A stretch of DNA of 35,052 nucleotides from NCBI RefSeq assembly GCF_002936955.1, contig NZ_MPZM01000034.1:1-35052 (forward strand). The letters are read 5' to 3'. The position numbers were made by a program, and so were the translations under genes. Below are positions 17,868 to 25,220 of this stretch, piece by piece; within the stretch, counting starts at the first letter, position 1, and each line of letters begins with the position of its first letter. The notes under the pieces were generated by a model. That model did not search any database and was not told where the DNA came from. It was given only the letters and a program-made list of their open reading frames with translations. The stretch is from Oceanisphaera arctica. GTDB taxonomy: Bacteria; Pseudomonadota; Gammaproteobacteria; Enterobacterales; Aeromonadaceae.

Positions 17868-17896
17868 AACGGGAAGCGCAGGCTTCCCGTTTTATT
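17868..17896 (+). terminator. Intrinsic terminator after qmcA
   Basis: A-ACGGGAAGC (17868-17877), loop GCAG, GCTTCCCGT-T (17882-17891), then TTTATTT. Confidence 0.85.
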
Positions 17897-17978
17897 TCTG
17901 TCACAATTAAACATAATCATACTGGTGACGCAGTATCACCAAGCCCAGTAAATAATTAGTAATTGCGGTTTTACAGCT

Positions 17979-18001
17979 CAGAGGCAACAGGGTTGCCTCT
18001 G
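17979..18001. repeat. Stable hairpin in the qmcA-bcr spacer
   Basis: CAGAGGCAAC-AGG-GTTGCCTCTG is a perfect 10-bp stem with a 3-base loop and no T-run on either strand. It lies in the 361-bp spacer 17845-18205, which besides this holds only the qmcA terminator and the palindromic element at 18058-18157. No reading frame is convincing there. Confidence 0.6.
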
Positions 18002-18057
18002 TATGAATCGGAGCTATCTGTTGGCGATATAAACAAGTAGCACCGGAGCTTCAAGGA

Positions 18058-18157
18058 GGATAAAGGGATCTGCTCCGCCGACCTTCTGTTTCAGGGATGA
18101 AACAGAGAGCGTACATGGACGTATTCATAGCGAGTCGGCGGAGTGGGCCCTTTGTCC
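18058..18157. repeat. 100-bp nested palindromic element between qmcA and bcr
   Basis: Outer arms GGATAAAGGG (18058-18067)/CCCTTTGTCC (18148-18157, one mismatch), middle arms CTCCGCCGAC (18073-18082)/GTCGGCGGAG (18134-18143, perfect), and inner hairpin CTGTTTCA-GGGA-TGAAACAG (18086-18105). A short GTACATGGACGTA stretch follows. It lies between convergent genes and shares the CCGAC/GTCGG arm and a purine GGGA/AGGA loop with the fabD-fabG element. Confidence 0.7.
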
Positions 18158-18205
18158 GATGAGCCAGAGAAAGTGAAATAGCTCAATGTTTTAATGGAAT
18201 AGGCA

Positions 18206-19384
18206 TCAATCACTCTCGCACAGCAGTCGGTAGGCCAGCATTGATAGCAGGGCGCAGCCGCTCATGGTCAGCAGCATATACAACGGCGAACTGTCGGGCA
18301 GGGCGGCCACCACTGCGCCCACCATGGCGGCGATACCAAAGCGCAGAGTGCCGGCCAGCGATGAGGCGGTACCCGCCAGATTCGGCAGGCTGCTGAGCAG
18401 GCTGGCCATGGTGTTGCTGCCGATGGTGGAAATGACGCCGACATAGAGCATGATGGGCGCCACCACCGACCAGAGCCCCCAGCCCATCAAGGGCCCTACT
18501 GGCATCAATAACCCGGCCAATAGCTGCAAACCGAGCGCCAGCCGCAGCATGGTTCGTGAGCCCAGTCGGCGTACCCATTTTCCGTTGAGGGTGGTGAACA
18601 GCATCAGGCTCAGTACGTTGAGCCCGAACAGATAACCGACATGCTGAGGAGACACCCCGTAGAGTTCTATATAGATAAATGAGGCGCCGGTGAGGAAGGC
18701 AAACATGCCGGCAAAGGAAAAGGCGGCACAAAGCATGAAGCCGAGGGCCTGGGGGGTGACGAGCAAACGCAAGTAGCTGCGTAAAATTGAGGCCAGATGC
18801 AACGGCTGCCGGCGTTCCGGCGTCAAAGTTTCCGGTAGTCGCAGGCTGCATATCAGGGCTATCAGGGCGGTAAATCCGGCCAGCACCCAGAATATGGAAC
18901 GCCAGCCAAACCAGTGAGCCAGATGACCGCCTAGCATGGGGGCTATCAAGGGGGCCAGGGTCATCACCAGGGTGATATAGGACATGGTGCGCGCAAAGTC
19001 TTCCCGGTCGAACAAATCGCGTACCAGTGCCTGTACCACTACCGCCGAGGCGGCGCCGGCAAAGCCCTGGGCCGCTCTAAGCCAGGTTAGGCTCTCGACG
19101 CTGGTGGCCAGGGCACAGAGCAGGGCGGCCAGCATGAAGATCAGCATGCCGCCGAGCAGTACCGGGCGGCGTCCGTGGGCGTCAGAAAGCGGGCCAAACA
19201 ACAGCTGTCCGAGGGCAAAGCCGCCGGTGTAGGCGGCGAGGGTGGCCTGTACGCGATGGGAGTTACTGGATAGTGCCTCGGCGATGGCCGGCATGGCCGG
19301 CAGGTACATATCGATGGCCAATGGGGTGAGGGCAGAAACGGCGCCCAGCAAGATAATCAGCGGTAAGGTGGCACTGGATGACAT
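18206..19384 (-). CDS. Bcr/CflA-family multidrug efflux MFS transporter
   Basis: Predicted proton-coupled exporter of the DHA1/Bcr-CflA group (bicyclomycin, chloramphenicol-type substrates in relatives; the substrate here is unknown). The 392-aa product has about 12 hydrophobic segments. It shows PLAIDMYLPAMPAIAE in helix 1, motif A GPLSDAHGRRPVLLGG after helix 2, and RDLFDREDFARTMSYI in the central part, typical of Bcr. I start it at ATG 19384 with AGGAAC upstream. A longer frame to 19537 would translate the sdsR terminator and leader hairpin and is rejected. Confidence 0.9.
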   Translation of the reverse strand: MSSSATLPLIILLGAVSALTPLAIDMYLPAMPAIAEALSSNSHRVQATLAAYTGGFALGQLLFGPLSDAHGRRPVLLGGMLIFMLAALLCALATSVESLTWLRAAQGFAGAASAVVVQALVRDLFDREDFARTMSYITLVMTLAPLIAPMLGGHLAHWFGWRSIFWVLAGFTALIALICSLRLPETLTPERRQPLHLASILRSYLRLLVTPQALGFMLCAAFSFAGMFAFLTGASFIYIELYGVSPQHVGYLFGLNVLSLMLFTTLNGKWVRRLGSRTMLRLALGLQLLAGLLMPVGPLMGWGLWSVVAPIMLYVGVISTIGSNTMASLLSSLPNLAGTASSLAGTLRFGIAAMVGAVVAALPDSSPLYMLLTMSGCALLSMLAYRLLCESD

Positions 19385-19405
19385 AACGCAGCAGGTTCCT
19401 CCGGA

Positions 19406-19438
19406 GCAACAACCTGGCTCCGAGCCGGCTGTTGTTGC
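19406..19438 (-). promoter_or_regulatory. Leader hairpin just upstream of the bcr-type gene
   Basis: GCAACAAC (19406-19413) pairs with GTTGTTGC (19431-19438), with an inner GGCTC/GAGCC helix. It ends about six bases before the gene's Shine-Dalgarno on the minus strand, a position where it could influence ribosome access. The gene's promoter should lie between this and the sdsR terminator; an AT-rich AATAAT is the best -10 guess. Confidence 0.4.
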
Positions 19439-19486
19439 AAGAAAGTCATTGTCATTATTGGTAAAAAGTGACCAAAAATAACAAAC

Positions 19487-19520
19487 AAAAAAAGCCAGGT
19501 ACCAAATCCATGTACCTGGC
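19487..19520 (-). terminator. Intrinsic terminator of the SdsR-like RNA
   Basis: A 9-bp perfect stem GCCAGGTAC/GTACCTGGC with a 9-base loop is followed on the minus strand by TTTTTTT (19487-19493). The strong T-run is the feature needed for an Hfq-binding sRNA 3' end. Confidence 0.9.
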
Positions 19521-19582
19521 CTAGGGGAATGGCTCATTTCTGAGCCGTGCGCTAGTGTGAAGGCACCAAAGTAGGCGCACTT
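19487..19582 (-). ncRNA. sdsR: SdsR (RyeB)-like small regulatory RNA
   Basis: On the minus strand a transcript of about 95 nt contains TAGCGCACGGCTC, then a hairpin GGCTCA-GAAA-TGAGCC, then CATTCCCCTAGGCC, and a terminator stem GCCAGGTAC/GTACCTGGC (19512-19520 with 19494-19502) with seven T. From memory, E. coli SdsR has the same order: AGCGCACGGCTC, a GGCTC/GAGCC hairpin, CATTTCCCTGGACC, and a long terminator stem whose sequence differs but still pairs. The 5' part (GCCTACTTTGGTGCC) also aligns with the SdsR GCCTGCATTAATGCC. SdsR is a sigma-S-dependent, Hfq/ProQ-bound repressor of outer membrane protein and mismatch-repair mRNAs. The exact 5' end is estimated. Confidence 0.85.
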
Positions 19583-19589
19583 CGATTAA

Positions 19590-19601
19590 ACTATCGGCCA
19601 G
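19590..19601 (-). promoter_or_regulatory. Putative sigma-S-type -10 of the SdsR-like RNA
   Basis: On the minus strand C-GATAGT-TTAA (hexamer 19590-19595) resembles the sigma-S extended -10 (C-TATACT-TAA). It would start transcription near 19582. CTGGCCGA (19594-19601), overlapping it, has an exact inverted copy TCGGCCAG at 19623-19630, a possible operator. Confidence 0.5.
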
Positions 19602-19747
19602 AATACGCCCACTCGCCAGAAACTGGCCGAAAAAGTTGCCCATTCCCATTAAAACGACCGGGTTCAGCCATCATAACGGGAATAACGGCGTTGCATAGAC
19701 CGGGGTGGCGGTCACGATTACGGCTTGCAACCGGGATGACATAATAT

Positions 19748-19767
19748 TACTGTATATACATACAGAA
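19748..19767. promoter_or_regulatory. LexA box (SOS) of yebG
   Basis: CTGTATATACATACAG (19750-19765) fits the LexA consensus CTGT-N8-ACAG and is almost the ideal TACTGTATATATATACAGTA. It lies 15 bases before the yebG ATG. E. coli yebG is a known LexA-regulon gene. Confidence 0.93.
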
Positions 19768-19779
19768 TAGGAGTCAGTT

Positions 19780-20088
19780 ATGGCAGTCAAAATACAGTAC
19801 CTGGTGGTAAGAAACGGAATCGATAAAATGACGTTTACCAATAAAAAAGACGCAGATGCCTATGATCGTCTGCTCGACTTGGCCGAGCACCTCGATGATC
19901 TGCTGGCCGACGCCCCGGTCAGCCTGAATGAAGCCGATCGCGAAGCATTGTCCCTGTACCTGGCACAGCATCAGGATCAGTTGAGTGGACCTAAAAAGAA
20001 ACCGGCAAAAAAAGCCGACAAGGCGTCGGACAAGTCTGAGGCCGCTCATTCTACCGATAATGACGACGATATTCAGGCCGTCGCCTGA
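19780..20088 (+). CDS. yebG: YebG, SOS-induced small protein
   Basis: 102-aa acidic protein of unknown biochemical function, induced by DNA damage in E. coli. The N-terminus MAVKIQYLVVRNGIDKMTFTN matches E. coli MAVEVKYVVIREGEEKMSFTS, with KKDADAYDRLLD and EALSLYLAQHQ following. The C-terminal 35 residues are low-complexity Lys/Ala/Asp. ATG 19780 has TAGGAG upstream and a strong LexA box before it. It is divergent from the SdsR-like RNA. Confidence 0.93.
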   Translation: MAVKIQYLVVRNGIDKMTFTNKKDADAYDRLLDLAEHLDDLLADAPVSLNEADREALSLYLAQHQDQLSGPKKKPAKKADKASDKSEAAHSTDNDDDIQAVA

Positions 20089-20108
20089 GTTGTAGTTGTG
20101 CCCGAAGA

Positions 20109-20162
20109 GTGTGAGGTAAATCGTCACCTCACACCTCACACCTCACACCTTACATTTCACCA
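20109..20162 (+). repeat. CTCACAC heptamer array with inverted lead-in (yebG-ABC gap)
   Basis: From 20128 five 7-bp steps: CTCACAC three times, then CTTACAT and TTCACCA. GTGTGAGGT (20109-20117) is the exact complement of ACCTCACAC (20126-20134), forming a hairpin with an 8-base loop. The array ends four bases from the ABC gene stop, between convergent genes. Confidence 0.8.
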
Positions 20163-20166
20163 CGGG

Positions 20167-21954
20167 CTAATAATACAGGGTGCGGTATAAACCGGGCTGC
20201 TCCAGCAGCTCGTGATGGGTGCCCGACTGGCTGATTTTGCCGTCTTCAAATACCAGTACCCTGTCCGCCTGTCGCACCGAGCTTAAGCGGTGCGCCACTA
20301 TCAGGGTGGTTCTGCCCCGCAAAAAATCGGCCAGCGCCTGATGCAGCTTTTGCTCGGTTTCGGTATCCAGCGCCGAGGTGGCTTCATCCAGGATCACGAT
20401 GGCCGGGTTTTTAAGCACCATGCGGGCAATGGCCAGTCGTTGCTGCTGCCCCCCCGACAGCTTGACGCCACGCCGCCCCACCTGGGTATCCAGTCCTTGC
20501 TCCATGGCCGCGATCACCTCGTCCAGCTGCGCCACCCGGAGTGCCTGCCACAGTGCTTCATCGTCATGCATATCGCCCAGACTCAGATTTGACCGTACCG
20601 TATCGTTAAACAGTATCGGCTGCTGCAACACCGTGGCCACATGCTCACGAATGGTCGGAAAGCCGATGTCTTTGCTGCTGACATCGCCGAAACGGATGTC
20701 TCCGGCATCGGCCGGATACAGACCCAGCAGCAGCTGAATAAAGGTGGACTTGCCGCCGCCACTGGCGCCAACCAGCGCCACTTTTTCTCCGGCCCGGATC
20801 TGCAGGCTGACATCATCCAGAACCTTGCGCTCGCCATTGTAGGAAAAACTGAGCCCTGTCACCGAAATCGGCAGGGTAGTGGCCCCCTCGAAGGGATTGA
20901 CGCGGCCCGGATGTTCGGGCTCGCCTCCCAGGGCCAGCATGCGGTTGATACGCTTGAGCGCGGCGGTGGCGGCATAAAAGGAATACTGCATGTTGAGCAG
21001 GTCCTGCACCGGTCCCATCATGAACCACAGGTAGCTGAACACCGCAAAGATCTGGCCTACGGTCAGATCGGTATAGAGCACCATGATCATGCCGGTGGCC
21101 CGAAACAGCTCCACCCCGGACAAAAACAGCAGGAAACTGGCACGCCCGGCAGCTTCGCTCTTCCAGGCGTAGTCGATGGCGGTATCGCGCACTCCGCGAG
21201 CCCGGTCGATCACCCGCAGCATATAGTGGCGTTCCCGGTTGGCGGCTCGAATTTCGTGAATGCCGTCCAGGGTTTCCACCAGTGCCTGCTGAAATACCTC
21301 GAAGGCGCTGTTCTCGTTTCGCTTCAGGTGCTTGACCCGGGATCCCAGGCGGCTGGAAAAATACACTACCACCGGGTTGAGCAGCAGAATAAAGAGCCCA
21401 AGCTGCCAGTTGAGCAGCAGCAACACCACAGCCGTGCCGACCACGCTAAATATGCTGATCAGCAAGCGGCTCAGGGTTTCACCCAGAAATTTATCCAGGG
21501 TTTCTACATCGGTAACAAAGTGCGAACTGACGCTGCCGGCCCCGATGGACTCGAAGGCGCGCAAGGGCGTTCGAGTCAACTGGCGAGCCAGCCGTCGACG
21601 GATCTGAAAGGTCAGGTGCTTGGCCACCCGGGCAAACTGACGGCCCTGAATGATGTTGAACACCAGTGACAGGCTGCGCAGCAGCAGGGTGATCACCAGC
21701 ACCGCCAGAATGTAGCCGACACCGGTCTGCCAGGCCGCGGGCAGCAGCCAGTCCAGGCCGCTCAGCAGATGGCCGGGGCTGTCGAGCAGCACTTCATCGA
21801 CCAGCAGCGGCATCAGCAAGGGCACCGGCACCGCCAGCAGGGTGCCGCACAGTGCAAACAGGTGAGCATAAATCAGCAGGGAGCGATGGCGCTGCATCAT
21901 CCGAATGATGTTCGGCCACTGCAAAAGCGAGGCATTCAGCGTTTTTTTATCCAT
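20167..21954 (-). CDS. ABC exporter, fused permease and ATPase (MsbA/MDR-like half-transporter)
   Basis: 595-aa inner-membrane half-transporter expected to act as a homodimer or with a partner. The six-helix transmembrane domain spans about residues 25-330. The ATPase domain follows with Walker A GASGGGKST (396-404), Q-loop LQQPILFND, signature LSGGQQQR (499-506), Walker B VILDEATSALD and H-loop VAHRLSS. Substrate cannot be assigned: it lacks the usual MsbA gene context (no lpxK next door). ATG 21954 is preferred to the TTG just before it. Its upstream neighbour msrC is divergent. Confidence 0.88.
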   Translation of the reverse strand: MDKKTLNASLLQWPNIIRMMQRHRSLLIYAHLFALCGTLLAVPVPLLMPLLVDEVLLDSPGHLLSGLDWLLPAAWQTGVGYILAVLVITLLLRSLSLVFNIIQGRQFARVAKHLTFQIRRRLARQLTRTPLRAFESIGAGSVSSHFVTDVETLDKFLGETLSRLLISIFSVVGTAVVLLLLNWQLGLFILLLNPVVVYFSSRLGSRVKHLKRNENSAFEVFQQALVETLDGIHEIRAANRERHYMLRVIDRARGVRDTAIDYAWKSEAAGRASFLLFLSGVELFRATGMIMVLYTDLTVGQIFAVFSYLWFMMGPVQDLLNMQYSFYAATAALKRINRMLALGGEPEHPGRVNPFEGATTLPISVTGLSFSYNGERKVLDDVSLQIRAGEKVALVGASGGGKSTFIQLLLGLYPADAGDIRFGDVSSKDIGFPTIREHVATVLQQPILFNDTVRSNLSLGDMHDDEALWQALRVAQLDEVIAAMEQGLDTQVGRRGVKLSGGQQQRLAIARMVLKNPAIVILDEATSALDTETEQKLHQALADFLRGRTTLIVAHRLSSVRQADRVLVFEDGKISQSGTHHELLEQPGLYRTLYY

Positions 21955-22029
21955 CAATCACCATCATCGGGTTTTCATTTGGGAAAAGGGCAGGTAAGTT
22001 AAGCAAAAATTAACGGTGCTCTGTATTTT

Positions 22030-22488
22030 ATGTCTGAAAAGTCTGCATTTTACCAAAGCCTCACCGCTCAGGCACTTGCCCTGTGCGAAGGGGAGCCTAA
22101 TCGTATTGCCAAGCTCGCCAACCTGTCTGCCCTGCTTAACCTGGCACTGGAAGACATCAACTGGGTGGGTTTTTATCTACGCGAAGAGGACACCCTGGTG
22201 CTGGGGCCTTTTCAGGGCAAGCCGGCTTGCATCCGGATCCCGGTAGGCAAGGGAGTCTGTGGTACCGCCGCGGCCACCGGCCAGGTACAGCGGGTTGCCA
22301 ATGTACATGAATTTTCCGGCCATATCGCCTGTGACGGGGCCAGCAATGCAGAAATCGTGCTGCCGCTGGGTCAGGGTGATGAGGTATGGGGCGTGCTGGA
22401 TATCGACAGCCCCTCTTACGGGCGTTTTGATGAAGAAGATGAAGCCGGTTTGCGGCACTGGGTAGCCGCTGTGTTACCCCTGCTGTAA
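22030..22488 (+). CDS. msrC: Free methionine-(R)-sulfoxide reductase (GAF domain)
   Basis: Reduces free Met-R-sulfoxide, an oxidative-damage repair activity. 152 aa, a single GAF domain. The three functional cysteines are present: Cys67 (KPACIRIP), Cys77 (GVCGTAA) and Cys101 (HIACDGAS), in the same contexts as E. coli MsrC (YebR). The ribosome site is weak (GGTG, 11 bases away). Position directly before proQ-prc is conserved with E. coli. Confidence 0.95.
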   Translation: MSEKSAFYQSLTAQALALCEGEPNRIAKLANLSALLNLALEDINWVGFYLREEDTLVLGPFQGKPACIRIPVGKGVCGTAAATGQVQRVANVHEFSGHIACDGASNAEIVLPLGQGDEVWGVLDIDSPSYGRFDEEDEAGLRHWVAAVLPLL

Positions 22489-22518
22489 CGCCGGGGTCGC
22501 TTTTGTCTGTGTGCGCTT

Positions 22519-22524
22519 TATAAT
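22519..22524 (+). promoter_or_regulatory. Consensus -10 (TATAAT) upstream of proQ
   Basis: A perfect TATAAT lies 53 bases before the proQ ATG. No good -35 is found at the normal distance. A small hairpin GGGCGC-TG-CGCCC (22539-22552) follows in the predicted leader. Confidence 0.5.
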
Positions 22525-22576
22525 ATGCATGTTTCAATGGGCGCTGCGCCCTTAGGTCTTATCACCAAGGTATTTC

Positions 22577-23122
22577 ATGGAAAACTCGGAAAAATTGAAG
22601 AACAGTAAAGAAGTCATCGCCTATCTGGCCGAATGCTTCCCCCAGTGCTTTGTAGCGACCGGCGAAGCCAAACCGCTGAAAATTGGTATTTTTCAGGATC
22701 TGGCCGGCCGTCTGGCGGAGGATCCCAAGGTATCCAAGACCCTGCTGCGCACGGCGTTGCGTCAGTACACCTCCAGCTGGCGTTACCTGCACGGCCTTAA
22801 GGCTGGCCAGACACGGGTAGACCTGGACGGTGAAGCTTGTGGTGAGCTGACCCAGGAGCATGTCGATCATGCCAAGGGTGCGCTCAAGGAGAGCAAAGAA
22901 AAGGTGTTTGGCCCGCGCAAGGACAAGCCTGCCGCCAAAAAGCCCCGGCCCAAGCCCCGTAAGGTGGATCCGGCGGCACTGACTGTAGATCAAAATGTCA
23001 AAGTATTGCTGGGCAAGTCACCGGTTCCCGCTACGATTAAAGAAGTGACTCGTGATGATGTTCAGGTGGAACTTAAAACCGGCATGTCCATGCGCGTCAA
23101 GTTTGAGCATCTTATTCTTTAA
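22577..23122 (+). CDS. proQ: RNA chaperone ProQ
   Basis: FinO-family RNA-binding protein that stabilises many sRNAs and mRNA 3' ends. 181 aa: FinO domain at about residues 5-115 (with [15 protein letters not shown] and [16 protein letters not shown]), a Lys/Pro-rich linker (about 115-135), and a C-terminal Tudor-like domain. E. coli ProQ is longer (232 aa), the difference lying in the linker. AAGGT precedes the ATG. The stop is 10 bases before prc. SdsR, for which a homologue lies 3 kb away, is a known ProQ ligand in enterobacteria. Confidence 0.95.
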   Translation: MENSEKLKNSKEVIAYLAECFPQCFVATGEAKPLKIGIFQDLAGRLAEDPKVSKTLLRTALRQYTSSWRYLHGLKAGQTRVDLDGEACGELTQEHVDHAKGALKESKEKVFGPRKDKPAAKKPRPKPRKVDPAALTVDQNVKVLLGKSPVPATIKEVTRDDVQVELKTGMSMRVKFEHLIL

Positions 23123-23132
23123 GGAGTAGGGT

Positions 23133-25139
23133 TTGATCAGTCACGGAATTCGTTTGTCTCTGGTAGCCGCCGGTATCATGGCCGCAGGAATCGCCTGGGC
23201 GGTACCGCCGGCCATCGATGCCTCCGCCATTCCTGTTTTGGCACCGGAAAGTCAGCATGCGGCTGCCAGCAAGCGGGTTACCGCGCTGTTCACCCGTTCT
23301 CATTACCGCCAGTTTCAGCTTGATAATGCCTTCTCGGAAGCGATCTTCGATCGCTTTATCGAAAGTCTGGATTACAGCAAAAACATCTTTACTCAGGCCG
23401 ATATCGCCCGCTTCGAGCGCCACCGCGACGAGTTTGATGATGCGCTGAGAGCCGGCCGGCTCGACATTGCCTTCGATATGTATAACGACAGTCTGCAGCA
23501 ACGCTATCAGCGTCTGGTGTATGCACTGTCGTTACTCGATACGCCCATGACCTTCGACGGTCAGGAGCAATATCAGTTCGATCGTCGCAAGGCCGACTGG
23601 CCCAAAGACCATCAGGAACTCGACCACCTCTGGTCTCAGCGAGTCAAATACGACGCCCTGAGTCTGGCGTTGACCGAGAAAGACTGGGACGAGATCCGCG
23701 ATACCCTGGGCAAGCGTTATAACAACGCCATCAAGCGTCTGGCCCAGAGTGAAAGTGAAGATGCCTTCCAGAGCTTTGCCAATGCCTTTGCCCGTGCCAT
23801 AGAGCCGCACACCAGTTATCTCAGTCCTCGCAATGCCGAACGTTTCGAGACTGAAATGAACCTGTCGCTCGAAGGCATCGGTGCCGTACTGCAGGCCGAA
23901 GACGACTACACGGTGATCCGCTCTCTGGTGCCTGGCGGTCCTGCCGCCAAGTCCGGTGAGCTGCAACCCGAGGATCGTATTATCGGGGTGGGGCAGAGTG
24001 CGGACAAGGTTACCGATGTGATCGGCTGGCGGCTGGATGAAGTGGTTGACCTGATCAAGGGCCGTAAAGGCACCCGGGTCTGGTTACAGATTCAGCGTGG
24101 CAAGGCGGTGACGGCGACGCCAAAAGTCATCGAGCTGACCCGTGATACCGTTCGACTGGAAGACAGGGCCGCCAGCGGCAAGGTATTGAAGATTGACGGT
24201 GAAAACATCGGCGTTATCGAAATTCCGAGCTTCTACGTCAACCTCAGCGCCGATGTGGCAGATGAAATCAACAAGCTGAAAATGAAGGGTATTCAGGGTC
24301 TGGTCATCGACTTGCGCGGCAATGGTGGTGGTGCCCTGACCGAAGCCTCGGCTCTGACCGGGCTCTTTATCGACAGCGGTCCTGTGGTACAGATCCGGGA
24401 TGGCCTGGGCCGTATTTCGGTAAATGGTGACGAGGACGACATGCTGGCCTATGACGGGCCGATGACGGTGCTGGTTGATCGTTATTCCGCTTCGGCTTCC
24501 GAGATTTTTGCCGCCGCCATGAAAGACTATGGCCGGGCGGTGATCCTGGGTGAAAACACCTTTGGCAAAGGCACGGTACAGCAACATCGCAGCCTGTCGC
24601 GCATTTACGATCTCTATGAAAACCCCATGGGCTTTGTGCAGTTCACCATTGCCAAGTTTTATCGTATCAACGGTGGTAGCACCCAGAACAAGGGCGTGCA
24701 ACCGGATATCCCGTTCCCGACACCCATAGTGGCCGATGAAACCGGTGAAAGCCTTGAGAAAAATGCACTGCCCTGGGATCAAATTGCCAGCCTCGACTTC
24801 AAGCGTATTCGGGATCTGACGCCGCTGCTGGGTCAGCTTCGTCAGCGCCATCAGGCTAGAATCGAGCAGGATCCCGAGTTTGTTTATGTCTTTGAAGACA
24901 TCAAGGAATACAAGAAACTGAAAGACAAGGACTCGGTTTCACTCAATCTGAACGAGCGTAAAACCGAGATGGAAGAGCAGGACGCCAAGTCTCTGGCGCG
25001 TCTTAACGACAGGTTACGACGGGCCGGGCTGGATCCGGTCGATTCCCTCGATAACATCCCCAGCGATTTTGAGCCGGATGACGGCTATCTGAAAGAAGCG
25101 GCACGCATTACTGCCGATTTGGCCCGACTGCTTGGCTGA
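23133..25139 (+). CDS. prc: Tail-specific periplasmic protease Prc (Tsp)
   Basis: Degrades periplasmic proteins with non-polar C-termini and controls the MepS cell-wall hydrolase in E. coli. 668 aa with a signal peptide (about residues 1-23, ending AWA). The PDZ domain is at about 240-325, and the S41 catalytic core holds Ser454 in SASASE and Lys479 in NTFGKGT. The start is TTG 23133 with AAGGAG (23121-23126) six bases upstream; no ATG lies before the signal peptide. Operon with proQ, as in E. coli. Confidence 0.95.
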   Translation: MISHGIRLSLVAAGIMAAGIAWAVPPAIDASAIPVLAPESQHAAASKRVTALFTRSHYRQFQLDNAFSEAIFDRFIESLDYSKNIFTQADIARFERHRDEFDDALRAGRLDIAFDMYNDSLQQRYQRLVYALSLLDTPMTFDGQEQYQFDRRKADWPKDHQELDHLWSQRVKYDALSLALTEKDWDEIRDTLGKRYNNAIKRLAQSESEDAFQSFANAFARAIEPHTSYLSPRNAERFETEMNLSLEGIGAVLQAEDDYTVIRSLVPGGPAAKSGELQPEDRIIGVGQSADKVTDVIGWRLDEVVDLIKGRKGTRVWLQIQRGKAVTATPKVIELTRDTVRLEDRAASGKVLKIDGENIGVIEIPSFYVNLSADVADEINKLKMKGIQGLVIDLRGNGGGALTEASALTGLFIDSGPVVQIRDGLGRISVNGDEDDMLAYDGPMTVLVDRYSASASEIFAAAMKDYGRAVILGENTFGKGTVQQHRSLSRIYDLYENPMGFVQFTIAKFYRINGGSTQNKGVQPDIPFPTPIVADETGESLEKNALPWDQIASLDFKRIRDLTPLLGQLRQRHQARIEQDPEFVYVFEDIKEYKKLKDKDSVSLNLNERKTEMEEQDAKSLARLNDRLRRAGLDPVDSLDNIPSDFEPDDGYLKEAARITADLARLLG

Positions 25140-25145
25140 ACCCCC

Positions 25146-25180
25146 AGCCCGGATCCGGTTTGACCGGATCCGGGCTTTCT
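25146..25180 (+). terminator. Terminator after prc
   Basis: AGCCCGGATCCGGT (25146-25159), loop TTG and its exact complement (25163-25176), then TTCT. A 14-bp perfect stem with a short T-tail. Confidence 0.8.
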
Positions 25181-25220
25181 CATTAAAGCCCCTTCCGACG
25201 ACCTTAACGAGATCTCCGCT

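Noticed and set aside
19385-19537. 51-residue N-terminal extension of the Bcr-type transporter
   Set aside because: It covers the sdsR terminator and a leader hairpin; Bcr proteins start directly before helix 1.
19562-19582. NtrC-like site (GCGCC...TGGTGC) near the sRNA 5' end
   Set aside because: Only one half matches the NtrC consensus, and the sequence is explained as the 5' part of the SdsR-like RNA.
19520-19680. Minus-strand open frame (LMGMGNFFGQFLASGRILADS...) in the yebG-bcr spacer
   Set aside because: It overlaps the sRNA and its promoter and has no ribosome site; the RNA explanation accounts for the conserved parts.
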